A DNA stretch of 64,000 nucleotides from the NCBI RefSeq assembly GCF_900240285.1, contig NZ_OESS01000002.1:248001-312000 (forward strand), in the 5' to 3' direction. The notes under the pieces were generated by a model. The model saw nothing but the letters and a program-made list of their open reading frames with translations. It was not told where the DNA came from and ran no database searches. Positions 24,699 through 33,132 of this stretch are shown here, one piece after another. Both the position numbers and the translations under genes were made by a program. This DNA is from Halobacillus sp. Marseille-P3879. Its GTDB lineage: Bacteria > Bacillota > Bacilli > Bacillales > Halobacillaceae. How positions within the stretch are numbered: the first letter of the stretch is position 1; the number at the start of each line of letters is the position of its first letter.

Positions 24699-26762
24699 AT
24701 GAACATCCCTTTACAGGAACCAGTTATTATTTTTGGTTTAGCTGTATTGATTTTTCTCTTTTTTCCTTTATTAATGGGAAAACTAAGAATTCCTGCTATC
24801 ATCGGGCCGATTATAGCCGGTATTATTATAGGACCAAATGGATTGAATTGGTTAGCTCGTGACTCAACAATTGAGCTGCTTGGAACTGTCGGTCTGCTTT
24901 TTATTATTTTTATAGCCGGGCTAGAGCTCGATATAGACGGATTTAAGAAATATCGTAATCGAAGTATTGTCTTCGGGCTGCTATCATTCTCCATTCCTCT
25001 GACATTAGGTACTGCAATAGGGATTTATTTAGGATTTAGTGTGCCGGCTTCCATTTTGCTAGGGTCCATCGTGGGATCTCATACGCTTTTGGGCTACCCT
25101 ATCGTCAGCCGTCTCGGTGTAACGAAAAATAAAGCTGTCACGACTGCTATCGGGGGGACTTTGTTAACTGATACTCTAGCTATGCTGGTTCTGGCTGTGA
25201 TTACAGGGGCCGCCGAAGGAGAGTTATCAGTTGGATTCTGGGCCCAGCTTATTATCGCCACTGCTTTATTTGCAGGGGGGATTTTTATAGTGACTCCGTA
25301 TATTTCCCGATGGTTTTTCCGAAATTCCAACAATGATGGAGCAACTGAATTTAACTTTGTCATGGTGATCTTGTTCGTAGCAGGCAGCGTGGCTTTATTC
25401 GCAGGGCTTCAGCCTATTATTGGAGCTTTCCTGGCCGGGTTGGCTTTGAACCGTTATATTTATGATCATGGTCCATTAATGAACCGAATTCGTTTTACTG
25501 CGAACGCGCTTTTTATTCCGTTTTTCTTATTGTCAGTAGGAATGTTAATGGACTTAAGTGTATTAGTATCGAATCCCGAAGCGTGGGTTGTGACAGGGTT
25601 AATTCTGTTTTCGGTCGTATTTGGCAAAGCAGCAGCTGGTTTTTTAACGGCCAGGATCTACAATTATTCAATAAATGAACGTAAAGTTATTTTCGGATTA
25701 TCGATATCACAAGCAGCCGCAACCCTTGCTTCAACGTTGGTCGGCTATGAAATTGGCTTGCTCAATCAGCAGACAGTTAATGCGGTAATCGTTATGATTT
25801 TAATGACTTGTATTCTGGGCCCGTACTTTTCAGAGAAATATGCTCGGCAACTTTCAACATCACAAGCACGGTCACCGCAAATGGAAAGTATGCCTGAAAG
25901 AATTCTTATTCCTTTGGCAAACCCCGGAACGATGGAATCATTAATGGACTTAGGGTTTATTATAAAGAAAGCCAAAAGAACGGAAGAGCCCCTGTATCCT
26001 TTAAGTGTAGTGCAGAAAGATTTGAAAAAAGCAAGCACAGAGGTTGCTCAAGCAGAAAGAATGCTTGGTCACTCTGTTATCTACGCCTCGGGAGCTGATG
26101 TACCAGTGAAGCTGTTAACGCGAGTGGACCGCAACATCGGACGAGGAATCGAAAGAGCGGTGGCTGAAGAACGAATCACCACTATCATAGCCGGCTGGAA
26201 TGGACAGCGGGTGGGGAGTCAGAAGATCTTTGGCGGAATTATTGATAACTTTTTAGAACACACTTACCAGCGTTCATTAATTACGCGAATCCGTCATCCT
26301 TTAAATACCACTGAACGAATCATTATGATTGTTCCGAATAACGTGGCCTTTAAGCCGGGGTTTGATGATTCGGTTTCCATTATTAAAGACATTGCTGCTC
26401 AATTAAATGCTTCGTTAAGAAGTTATGTAGTCCGCGATAATCTTGATACGTATGAAGCGGTATCAAAACGTGTAAGGCCAGGCATTCCTATCGATTTTTA
26501 TTCTTCAGAAAGCTGGGAATCGCTTTATGAACAAGATCTTAAAGGAATTAAGTCCAATGACCTTATTATATTAATCAGTGCACGTCGAGGGACGGTTGCA
26601 TGGCATCCTGAACTTGAAGTACTCCCTAAAAAGCTTGCTGAGATGAATAAAGGAAGTCTTATTGTGTTTTATCCTACAGAAATGAAGGAAGCGGACTTAC
26701 GTGGAACGAGAGGAACAGAAGTGCCGAAAGAGTTATTGTTTAGAAGTGATTTTCATAACTAA
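24699..26762 (+). CDS. CPA2-type cation/proton antiporter with USP-like tail
   Basis: A 687-residue protein. Residues 1-390 form a 12-13 helix Kef/NhaS3-type exchanger (IPAIIGPIIAGIIIGPNGL; LFIIFIAGLELD; IIGAFLAGLALNR). Residues about 405-680 form a soluble part that looks like two universal-stress-protein folds (RILIPLANPGTMESLMDLG; TTIIAGWNGQ; IIMIVPNN). It probably exchanges Na+ or K+ for H+, with the tail as regulator. ATG 24699 follows TGAGGG. A possible promoter is TTGTCT (24541) with TATATT 18 bases on. A terminator at 26784 follows. Confidence 0.9.
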   Translation: MNIPLQEPVIIFGLAVLIFLFFPLLMGKLRIPAIIGPIIAGIIIGPNGLNWLARDSTIELLGTVGLLFIIFIAGLELDIDGFKKYRNRSIVFGLLSFSIPLTLGTAIGIYLGFSVPASILLGSIVGSHTLLGYPIVSRLGVTKNKAVTTAIGGTLLTDTLAMLVLAVITGAAEGELSVGFWAQLIIATALFAGGIFIVTPYISRWFFRNSNNDGATEFNFVMVILFVAGSVALFAGLQPIIGAFLAGLALNRYIYDHGPLMNRIRFTANALFIPFFLLSVGMLMDLSVLVSNPEAWVVTGLILFSVVFGKAAAGFLTARIYNYSINERKVIFGLSISQAAATLASTLVGYEIGLLNQQTVNAVIVMILMTCILGPYFSEKYARQLSTSQARSPQMESMPERILIPLANPGTMESLMDLGFIIKKAKRTEEPLYPLSVVQKDLKKASTEVAQAERMLGHSVIYASGADVPVKLLTRVDRNIGRGIERAVAEERITTIIAGWNGQRVGSQKIFGGIIDNFLEHTYQRSLITRIRHPLNTTERIIMIVPNNVAFKPGFDDSVSIIKDIAAQLNASLRSYVVRDNLDTYEAVSKRVRPGIPIDFYSSESWESLYEQDLKGIKSNDLIILISARRGTVAWHPELEVLPKKLAEMNKGSLIVFYPTEMKEADLRGTRGTEVPKELLFRSDFHN

Positions 26763-26783
26763 AGCAGAAGGTCAAATTAACTT

Positions 26784-26810
26784 GCTGTCGAGTGTCTCGA
26801 CAGCATTTTT
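26784..26810 (+). terminator. Rho-independent terminator
   Basis: GCTGTCGAG (26784-26792) pairs perfectly with CTCGACAGC (26796-26804) around a three-base loop, then ATTTTTGT. Confidence 0.92.
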
Positions 26811-26847
26811 GTCTATTATAGTTAACTTAGAGGAAGAGGTCTGCTTT

Positions 26848-26922
26848 ATGCAGCCTGCCATTAAGAAGAATAAAATAGGCTTTGTGCTGGACAACTTGAA
26901 GTCTACCCGAAGACAGCCATAG
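26848..26922 (+). CDS. Possible 24-aa peptide
   Basis: An ATG at 26848 preceded by GAGGAAGAGG opens a 24-codon basic frame ending at TAG 26922, between the terminator and the next antiporter gene. The binding site is good, but the frame is short and unrecognised; it could be a small protein or an unused frame in the leader of the gene at 27052. Confidence 0.25.
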   Translation: MQPAIKKNKIGFVLDNLKSTRRQP

Positions 26923-27051
26923 GCGTGGTGAAACACTTTGAGTTCCACTTGTGATAAAATTTTAACTATACTTACTTCTTTTAACACTCCTCGTTAAAGT
27001 TTATGCTCATTATTTCACTTCGATTGAATTCATAAGGAGACTCAAAATTAT

Positions 27052-28554
27052 ATGTTATTTGAATCATTTGGCACAGATTCATTTCTTCTAATTACAGCAT
27101 TATTATTTTTCAGCGGAATTATAGTTGCACGTTTTTCCAGTCGCCTGGGAATCCCTTCACTCGTATTGTTTATTCTTGTAGGAATGCTTGTTGGTAGTGA
27201 CGGCTTAGGGCTGATTTACTTTGATAATGCTCGAGTAGCTCAAATTATTGGGGTATTTGCTCTTGTTATTATACTTTTTGAAGGGGGTCTTCATACGAAG
27301 TGGGCGACTGTTCGCTCAGTTGCTGGAGCTTCTTTATCTCTTGCCACTCTAGGAGTATTAATAACCTCAGGTATTGTTGGAATGGCTGCTTACTTCATAT
27401 TAGATATTACGATGCTTGAGGGACTGCTGTTTGGCGCAATTGTTGGTTCCACAGATGCTGCGGCCGTATTTGCAGCTCTTAAAGAACGTAATATTAAAGC
27501 AAAAATGGGTGCAACCCTTGAAGCAGAGTCGGGCACGAACGATCCGATGGCCGTGTTCTTAACCTTGTCATTAATTGAGCTCATTGTTATAGAAGACAGC
27601 ACTATTTTTATGATGATCCCCACTTTTTTTCTGCAAATGGGATTAGGGTTACTGCTGGGATTTGTGTTTGGGAAAGCTGCATCCTTCTCCATCAACCATA
27701 TAAAACTTGACTCTAGCGCCTTGTATCCTATTTTCTCGGTAGCCTTCGCATTAATTACATATAGTGCGACTTCTATTATCGGAGGAAGCGGATTTCTGGC
27801 AGTATATGTTGCAGCTTTAGTAATTGGTAACTCAGAGCTGACCTATCGTTATTCCATCTTTCAATTTAATGAGGGATTTGCCTGGATGGCTCAAATCCTT
27901 ATGTTTATCATTCTTGGTCTGCTTGTTTTTCCAAAACAGCTTTTCACCATGAATATTATTATTTACGGTTTGCTGCTTTCTGCTATCTTAATGCTGGCTG
28001 CACGTCCAATAGCAGTATTTGTATCTACTATTAGAATGAATTATTCAATCAAAGAAAAGGTGTTCATTTCCTGGGCTGGTCTTCGCGGTGCCGTACCTAT
28101 TGTCTTGGCAACCTTTCCGATTGTGGAGGGGCTGACAAATAGTCAAACCTTGTTTAATATCGTATTTTTCGTCGTACTCACTTCTACTCTTGTCCAAGGG
28201 TCGACGATTTCGTACGCTGCGAAAAAGTTAAATCTCGTGGGTCCAAAGAAAGATATTCCTCACCATTCAATTGAGTTAATTTCAATGGGGAAAGCATCAG
28301 CCGAGATGATCCAATACCAAACAAATGCAGAATCGGCAATCGTTGGGAAGAAACTGCATGAGGTAGCGTTCCCGAACAGAGCAAATATTAGCGCGATTAT
28401 AAGGGATAATCAAGTAATTACCCCTTATGGAGAAACAGTTATAAAAGAAGGTGATTTTCTTTATATACTGGTGGAGAGCAGGCATAAAGAGGAGCTCCGT
28501 AAAGTGCTTGAAAAAAAATCAAAGAATAAGCAGGCTGCTCAAAGTGGTGAATGA
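27052..28554 (+). CDS. CPA1/NhaP2-type K+ (Na+)/H+ antiporter with TrkA-C domain
   Basis: A 500-residue exchanger with 12-13 helices in residues 1-395 (VLFILVGMLVGSDGLG; FEGGLHTKW; VGSTDAAAVFAAL; SGTNDPMAVFL, which carries the ion-binding N-D pair). Residues about 403-488 match a TrkA-C (RCK-C) regulatory domain (GKKLHEVAFPNRANISAI; GDFLYILVE). Proteins of this layout (CvrA/NhaP2, KhtU-like) mostly move K+ against H+ and sense a nucleotide through the TrkA-C part. Binding site AAGGAGAC. It follows another antiporter on the same strand but with its own leader. Confidence 0.92.
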   Translation: MLFESFGTDSFLLITALLFFSGIIVARFSSRLGIPSLVLFILVGMLVGSDGLGLIYFDNARVAQIIGVFALVIILFEGGLHTKWATVRSVAGASLSLATLGVLITSGIVGMAAYFILDITMLEGLLFGAIVGSTDAAAVFAALKERNIKAKMGATLEAESGTNDPMAVFLTLSLIELIVIEDSTIFMMIPTFFLQMGLGLLLGFVFGKAASFSINHIKLDSSALYPIFSVAFALITYSATSIIGGSGFLAVYVAALVIGNSELTYRYSIFQFNEGFAWMAQILMFIILGLLVFPKQLFTMNIIIYGLLLSAILMLAARPIAVFVSTIRMNYSIKEKVFISWAGLRGAVPIVLATFPIVEGLTNSQTLFNIVFFVVLTSTLVQGSTISYAAKKLNLVGPKKDIPHHSIELISMGKASAEMIQYQTNAESAIVGKKLHEVAFPNRANISAIIRDNQVITPYGETVIKEGDFLYILVESRHKEELRKVLEKKSKNKQAAQSGE

Positions 28555-28634
28555 AGTCTTACTCAAATCGTTAAATGAATAAAATCACCTTTCTTCTCAA
28601 AAGATAAACAGAGCAAATGTTGAAAGGATGACTG

Positions 28635-28790
28635 ATGAAATTGCCAAAAAAGGATAAAAAGGTCAATAATCAATTCAAAGAAAATAAAAATCACGGGGAA
28701 CACCGAAATGGGAGATTAAGCCAGTTTAAAAATCACAACAGTCAAGGAGGAGAAGAACCTAACGAGTACGTCACTAAAAGGGAAGAATAA
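28635..28790 (+). CDS. Small very hydrophilic protein, 51 aa
   Basis: ATG 28635 after AAAGGATG opens 51 codons rich in Lys, Asn, Gln, Glu and Gly, with no hydrophobic run (MKLPKKDKKVNNQFKENKN start, VTKREE end). It resembles small acid-soluble or other minor spore proteins in composition only. Unrecognised; the gene is supported by its binding site and its place between genes. Confidence 0.5.
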   Translation: MKLPKKDKKVNNQFKENKNHGEHRNGRLSQFKNHNSQGGEEPNEYVTKREE

Positions 28791-28887
28791 AGCTTTGCAC
28801 TTATTTATTCTGAAAATTAACGTATAATTCTTTAACGTGCCGCCTATACTGTCTAAATATAGACTGACGGAAAAGGAGAGAGATTCA

Positions 28888-29085
28888 TTGGATCGAGAAT
28901 GGCTCCATCAGCAGGTGGTCAGCGTAAAAGGGCAGATTTGTTCAGGTAAATTACGATTTAAGTGCAAAGATGATTATTTTCTTCAACAGCTTGATAAAGT
29001 CAAAGAATGCGAAGACGGATTAGTTGATATGAACACAGTTTCACCTACATTAATGACTTTAATACATGCCATAAATAAGTCATAA
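28888..29085 (+). CDS. Hypothetical protein, 65 aa
   Basis: A short soluble protein (MDREWLHQQVVSVKGQICSG start). TTG 28888 is preceded by AAAAGGAGAG; the frame is open further upstream to GTG 28837 but that has no binding site. Two Cys in the middle (C19, and C in KVKECEDG) may be incidental. A terminator overlaps its end. No family recognised. Confidence 0.6.
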   Translation: MDREWLHQQVVSVKGQICSGKLRFKCKDDYFLQQLDKVKECEDGLVDMNTVSPTLMTLIHAINKS

Positions 29086-29113
29086 GACATCCTATACCAA
29101 GGGTGTCTTTTTT
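29084..29113 (+). terminator. Rho-independent terminator
   Basis: AAGACATCC (29084-29092) pairs with GGGTGTCTT (29101-29109) with one T-G wobble, followed by TTTTTTG. Confidence 0.85.
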
Positions 29114-29360
29114 GTTATGGAAAAGGTTAATCCCGATAATTTCAGCTCGTGCTTTAACTTTTTTAATGTGGTTTATGGCCTGTAACGCTACAGAGATACT
29201 TTTTTCTTTTAAGAAAGGACATTTACACTGATTTTTTTACAAAAACATTTTTTAAAAGAAAAATTTTCTTGTAAAGGGAGGAAAATGTATAATTTTGTCG
29301 AAATAGTCCGATATAATAGGTATAGGTATAGGGAGAGGCAGGCCGAAGGAGGGAAGCCGT

Positions 29361-29549
29361 TTGACAGAAGCTTTACAACATGATTTTCACTCGTACATTT
29401 TTGCGATTACGGATCGTTATATTTGTAGATGCAGCGGAGGTCATTCAATGGAACCGAGGCACATTTCCTTTATAGATAAAGATATGGCAGATGTGTTAAT
29501 CCAGTGCAGCAGATGTGCTGCGACTGAATATATAAAAATCGTAAAGTAA
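29361..29549 (+). CDS. Small Cys-rich, zinc-ribbon-like protein, 62 aa
   Basis: A 62-residue protein with CRC and CSRC pairs 27 residues apart (YICRCSGGHSMEP and LIQCSRCAATEY), a spacing that suggests a zinc ribbon. TTG 29361 follows GAAGGAGGGAAG. The 250 bases upstream are AT-rich with several TATAAT-like boxes and no gene. Role unknown. Confidence 0.65.
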   Translation: MTEALQHDFHSYIFAITDRYICRCSGGHSMEPRHISFIDKDMADVLIQCSRCAATEYIKIVK

Positions 29550-29590
29550 GTTGATTCCTATGGTTAAGGTAAGATAATGGAGGTGTCATT

Positions 29591-29788
29591 TTGTTTGGAG
29601 AGGTAGGTAATGGTTCTATAAATTATGTAATGTTCCATCTATTCTCTTTAGGCACTTGTATGGTTGTGGCTGGTATGATAAGCGTAGCGCTGCTTAGAGA
29701 GCTAAAGATCCCATCCAGACTTACAGGGTCGGTTGCGTCCATGCTGTCGATTGCCGTCGCTTATGTTTATTACCAGACATTCTTTTAG
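29591..29788 (+). CDS. Small two-helix membrane protein, 65 aa
   Basis: Two hydrophobic segments (VMFHLFSLGTCMVVAGMISVA and SVASMLSIAVAYVYY) joined by a basic loop. TTG 29591 follows GGAGGTG. 41 bases after the Cys-rich gene, so probably co-transcribed. Unrecognised. Confidence 0.6.
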   Translation: MFGEVGNGSINYVMFHLFSLGTCMVVAGMISVALLRELKIPSRLTGSVASMLSIAVAYVYYQTFF

Positions 29789-29835
29789 CAGCAATAATGG
29801 CTGACGGAAAATGATTACGAAAGGAAAGAGTAGCC

Positions 29836-30090
29836 ATCGAACCGATTAAAGAGTTATACTTTGGAAAAAAGAAATTAAAAATAAGCGGAAGATTCAGCGT
29901 AAGAATTGACGAGACCATCGTCATTGAACCAAGTAAGGCACCAGAGGCTAAAATTAACCAGTACATAGGGGAGAATAAAAAAGCAGATAAAGTGTTCGTA
30001 AAATCATACTATGGGGTGCCTCCTCGTGAATTAAAAGGCCCCTATTTTATGAAACAAATGCACGGACTCCTTGTACTTGGAAAAGAGTAA
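29836..30090 (+). CDS. Frame without a standard start codon, preceded by in-frame TGA
   Basis: An 84-codon frame with convincing protein character (IEPIKELYFGKKKLKISGRF start; FVKSYYGVPPRELKGPYFMK) ends at TAA 30088. No ATG, GTG or TTG lies between the in-frame TGA at 29812-29814 and the first Met, near the C-terminus. An AAAGGAAAG site stands about ten bases before the ATC at 29836, giving a possible non-standard start. Alternatively the frame once began at ATG 29797 (M-A-D-G-K, then TGA) and is now a pseudogene, or the TGA is a sequence error. Family not recognised. Confidence 0.45.
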   Translation: MEPIKELYFGKKKLKISGRFSVRIDETIVIEPSKAPEAKINQYIGENKKADKVFVKSYYGVPPRELKGPYFMKQMHGLLVLGKE

Positions 30091-30125
30091 TATTGCCCAA
30101 GTAACGGGCTTGAAGTGCTCTTTAA

Positions 30126-30143
30126 TATACAAAGACCTGTATA
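30126..30143 (+). promoter_or_regulatory. Palindrome upstream of the subtilisin gene
   Basis: TATACA-N6-TGTATA is a perfect dyad 83 bases before the protease start. It could be an operator; no factor can be named. Confidence 0.3.
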
Positions 30144-30164
30144 GCTTTCCCAAGTCGAAACGGC

Positions 30165-30223
30165 AGGAATTCCTCCATATTTTGGTGAATATTTCTATAT
30201 ACCAAAATAAAGGAGGAATTTTT
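30165..30223 (+). promoter_or_regulatory. Leader hairpin enclosing the subtilisin ribosome binding site
   Basis: Bases 30068-type pairing is absent; the stem is local: 30168-30176 (AATTCCTCC) pairs with 30212-30220 (GGAGGAATT), and 30178-30186 (TATTTTGGT) with 30201-30209 (ACCAAAATA), separated by a 1x2 internal loop and closed by a 14-base loop. Bases 30165-30167 can add three wobble/AU pairs. The whole GGAGG ribosome binding site is paired. A run of T follows the stem and touches the ATG, so the element could gate translation or terminate transcription. Confidence 0.8.
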
Positions 30224-30225
30224 TT

Positions 30226-31425
30226 ATGAAGTGGAAAGGTTTAGCAACTTTATCACTTGCCGTCGCGCTAGCTTTAATGCCAAATGCCGGAGAAGCTTCG
30301 GCAGATAAAGAAGATGAACTTCCGAAGGTGGAACCAAAAACTGAGGCGGGGAATGGGGATTATGTTAAAGGGGAGGTTGTTGTTAAGTTTAAAGAAGCAA
30401 AAGGAAAGGCCGCATCACGTTCGGTTGTCAAAGATATAAATGCGAGTGAAGTAGAAGATAAGGATCCCGTAGAATCAGATTTTAAAGTTCTTAAAGTAGG
30501 AAACGTAGAACAGGCTGTAAAAGCACTGAACAAAAACCCTAATGTGGAATACGCAGAGCCGAACTACGAATTTGATACGACATGGACGCCTAATGATACT
30601 TACTATAATAGTGCACAATATGGACCGCAACATACAAATACTGAAGCGGCCTGGGACATAACAAGAGGGAACAGCAGCCAGCAGATTGCGATCGTTGATT
30701 CAGGGGTGGACTATAACCATCCTGACTTAGACGGTAAAACTATACGTGGTTATGACTTCATAGATTACGATGATAATCCAATGGATGAAAACGGACATGG
30801 TACCCACGTGGCTGGAACAGCAGCCGCGGAAACAAATAATTCTCAAGGGGTAGCGGGGATGGCGCCTGACACGGACATTCTGGCAGTACGTGCACTGGAT
30901 GCTAATGGAAGTGGGTCACTCGCAGCCATTGCTGATGCCATTCGCTACTCAGCTGATCAAGGCGCAGAAGTGATCAATCTGTCGTTGGGATGTGATTGTG
31001 ATACTCAAACGCTGGAAAATGCTGTGAATTATGCCTGGAATCAAGGGTCAGTTGTGATTGCGGCAGCAGGAAACGATGGGGTATCTACTACATTCGAACC
31101 TGCTTCCTATAATAATGTAATTGCGGTGGGAGCTGTTGATCAATATGATAATAAAGCTTCCTTCTCTAATTACGGCACTTGGGTCGATGTAGCTGCGCCA
31201 GGAGTGGATATCGCATCAACAGTTCCAAATGGCGGCTATGCTTATATGTCTGGAACTTCAATGGCATCCCCGCATGTAGCAGGGTTAGCCGGATTATTAG
31301 CCAGTCAAGGACGTACTAACGCTGAGATTCGCTCAGCCATCGAGAACACTGCTGATCCTATTTATGGTACAGGGTATTACTATAATGACGGACGAATTAA
31401 CTCATATGCGGCATTAAACTACTAA
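30226..31425 (+). CDS. Secreted subtilisin-like serine protease (S8)
   Basis: A 399-residue preproprotein. Signal peptide 1-26 (cleavage about GEASA), an Inhibitor_I9 propeptide at about 45-117, and a mature subtilase domain from about 118. Catalytic triad D158 (IVDSGVDYNHPDLDG), H191 (NGHGTHVAG) and S345 (GTSMASPH); oxyanion N283 (AAAGND). The acidic character fits secretion into salty medium. It has two Cys at 256 and 258 (CDC), unusual for Bacillus subtilisins. ATG follows AAAGGAGG, buried in the leader hairpin. A strong terminator follows. Confidence 0.96.
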   Translation: MKWKGLATLSLAVALALMPNAGEASADKEDELPKVEPKTEAGNGDYVKGEVVVKFKEAKGKAASRSVVKDINASEVEDKDPVESDFKVLKVGNVEQAVKALNKNPNVEYAEPNYEFDTTWTPNDTYYNSAQYGPQHTNTEAAWDITRGNSSQQIAIVDSGVDYNHPDLDGKTIRGYDFIDYDDNPMDENGHGTHVAGTAAAETNNSQGVAGMAPDTDILAVRALDANGSGSLAAIADAIRYSADQGAEVINLSLGCDCDTQTLENAVNYAWNQGSVVIAAAGNDGVSTTFEPASYNNVIAVGAVDQYDNKASFSNYGTWVDVAAPGVDIASTVPNGGYAYMSGTSMASPHVAGLAGLLASQGRTNAEIRSAIENTADPIYGTGYYYNDGRINSYAALNY

Positions 31426-31435
31426 TCTATTAATT

Positions 31436-31486
31436 AAAAAAAGCTGACTCTTAAAAGGTGGGGGCCTTTAGAAGAGTCAGCTTTTT
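31436..31486. terminator. Strong bidirectional terminator
   Basis: AAAAGCTGACTCTT (ending 31452) pairs perfectly with AAGAGTCAGCTTTT (from 31472), flanked by A and T runs. It ends the protease gene and the convergent gene at 31497. Confidence 0.93.
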
Positions 31487-31496
31487 AACTTTGAAA

Positions 31497-31667
31497 TTAT
31501 TCCTCTTTCTCAGCTGTTTTTTTATCGAGCTTAAGTTTTTCGATTTCAAGCCTCTGATATTCAAGCTCCACTTCTTTTACTTTTAATTCATAACTTTTCT
31601 TTTTGTCATAACCGTAATAAATAAGAGATAAAGCCACAATAATTGTTATATAAAAAAACAAATCCAT
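31497..31667 (-). CDS. Small membrane-anchored coiled-coil protein, 56 aa
   Basis: Minus-strand reading gives 56 residues: one N-terminal helix (DLFFYITIIVALSLIYYGY) and a charged coiled-coil tail (ELKVKEVELEYQRLEIEKLK). GGAGGG lies ten bases before the ATG. It has the form of many tiny Bacillaceae membrane proteins; no function known. Confidence 0.7.
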   Translation of the reverse strand: MDLFFYITIIVALSLIYYGYDKKKSYELKVKEVELEYQRLEIEKLKLDKKTAEKEE

Positions 31668-32058
31668 ACGCTTCAACCCTCCAATAAACTAAACTTAGCG
31701 TATCCTATGCGGGATTGGAAAAGAGTAGAAGTTTGACTTGTGATAATTATATTAAAATAGTAGATCAGTATAATGAAATAACACAGTTGAGGTACGGTAA
31801 CTACTATCACTCAACACGAATGTGAAGTGATGAGAAGCGCTTTATAGAAATGAGGAGAAAATAGAGCCTTATATCTCCTTTTATCTTCTTCTATCTAATT
31901 TTATCGAAATTTATTTAAATTTTCGTAAAATAGTAGTTTAAGCATAAACACAGTGGGAAGAAGTAGCGTACGAGGGGAAGTTTTTGGCTTTGGAACAGCA
32001 TAGAAAAGGGATTCAATTTAGGAAAAAATCTTTATCAAATAGTAAGGAGTGTTTAGAA
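31668..32058 (+). promoter_or_regulatory. ectD upstream region with sigma-B-like promoter
   Basis: This 391-base gap shows no gene with a good binding site. GTTTAA (31936-31941), 13 bases, GGGAAG (31955-31960) resembles a general-stress (sigma-B) promoter, consensus GTTTAA-N12-14-GGGTAT, with two mismatches in the -10. Further up, TGATAATTATATTAA (31741-31755) resembles a Fur/PerR 7-1-7 box with three mismatches and is doubtful. TTG 31984 is in frame with ectD but has no binding site suited to it. Confidence 0.4.
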
Positions 32059-32958
32059 ATGAAAGACCTTTATCCTTCGAGACAAAATAACAAACCCGAA
32101 ATTTTGGAAAGACAGGATCCTGTCATTCATACAGACCGCTCAAAAGATAATGAAGCACCGATTTCTAAGGATCAGCTTGATTTTTATGAATCAAATGGTT
32201 TCCTTCAAATTGAAAATTTCTTCTCTGAAGAAGAGGTTTCACAAATGCAAAAAGGGATCTTTGAGCTGCAGGACGACAGTCGGGATACTTTTTCTGATAA
32301 AGTAATCCGTGAACCACAAAGTGATGAAATTCGTTCCATTTTCCATGTGCATGAGGATGATAATTACTTCAAAGACGTAGCTAACGATCAGCGTATATTA
32401 GACATAGTAAATCATTTACTTGGAAGTGACGTTTATATCCATCAATCCCGTATTAATTACAAACCAGGCTTTACAGGAAAAGAATTCGACTGGCATTCAG
32501 ATTTCGAAACGTGGCACGTAGAAGACGGCATGCCGCGTATGAGAGCAGTAAGCTTGTCCATCGCCCTATCTGATAACTACACATTTAACGGGCCTTTGAT
32601 GCTCATACCGGGGTCCCACAACTATTATGTTAGTTGCATAGGTGAAACTCCAGATGATAACTATAAAGAATCCTTGAAGAAACAAAAGCTTGGTGTACCT
32701 GATAATGACAGCTTGCGTTGGCTCGCAGAAAAAGGCGGCGGTATCTCAGTTCCGACCGGAAAAGCGGGTTCTATTACTTTATTTGAAAGTAATACTATGC
32801 ATGGATCTAACGGGAATATAACCCCATACAGCCGAAACAATCTGTTCATGGTTTACAATAGCGTTGAAAACCAGCTTGTAAAACCATTCTCAGGTGGAAA
32901 AGAGCGTCCGGAATTTATCGCTGTTCGTGAAGGAGCTAAATCTTTCAGTCATAGTTAA
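32059..32958 (+). CDS. ectD: Ectoine hydroxylase
   Basis: A 299-residue Fe(II)/2-oxoglutarate dioxygenase that converts ectoine to 5-hydroxyectoine. The EctD signature [18 protein letters not shown] is intact, and the iron ligands fall at H146, D148 and H248, the numbers known for Virgibacillus EctD. ATG 32059 follows AAGGAGTG, and the length fits the family (about 300); the longer frame from TTG 31984 does not. The ectABC genes are not in the window, so ectoine must be made from elsewhere in the genome or imported. A terminator follows. Confidence 0.97.
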   Translation: MKDLYPSRQNNKPEILERQDPVIHTDRSKDNEAPISKDQLDFYESNGFLQIENFFSEEEVSQMQKGIFELQDDSRDTFSDKVIREPQSDEIRSIFHVHEDDNYFKDVANDQRILDIVNHLLGSDVYIHQSRINYKPGFTGKEFDWHSDFETWHVEDGMPRMRAVSLSIALSDNYTFNGPLMLIPGSHNYYVSCIGETPDDNYKESLKKQKLGVPDNDSLRWLAEKGGGISVPTGKAGSITLFESNTMHGSNGNITPYSRNNLFMVYNSVENQLVKPFSGGKERPEFIAVREGAKSFSHS

Positions 32959-32984
32959 GCTTAATAAAACTTCCCCGCTTTCTA

Positions 32985-33023
32985 AAAAAGCTCGAGATCT
33001 CTTGAAGAGTTCTCGAGCTTTTT
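32985..33023 (+). terminator. Rho-independent terminator
   Basis: AAAAAGCTCGAGA pairs perfectly with TCTCGAGCTTTTT (ending 33023) around a 13-base loop. Confidence 0.93.
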
Positions 33024-33132
33024 ATATCCACTTAAGGTGGCGAATACTATGCCAACCACTAATATTTTTTGAAACTCAGTCGGAGAGGTGGTCGTATAAC
33101 AAGTAAGAAATGAATAACTGGAGTTGATATCT

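Noticed and set aside
29812-29814. Selenocysteine at the in-frame TGA
   Set aside because: No selenoprotein family resemblance and no SECIS-like hairpin seen next to the TGA; pseudogene or non-standard start is more likely.
31741-31755. Fur/PerR box TGATAATTATATTAA
   Set aside because: Three mismatches in an AT-rich region, and no iron or peroxide gene follows; chance is the simpler explanation.
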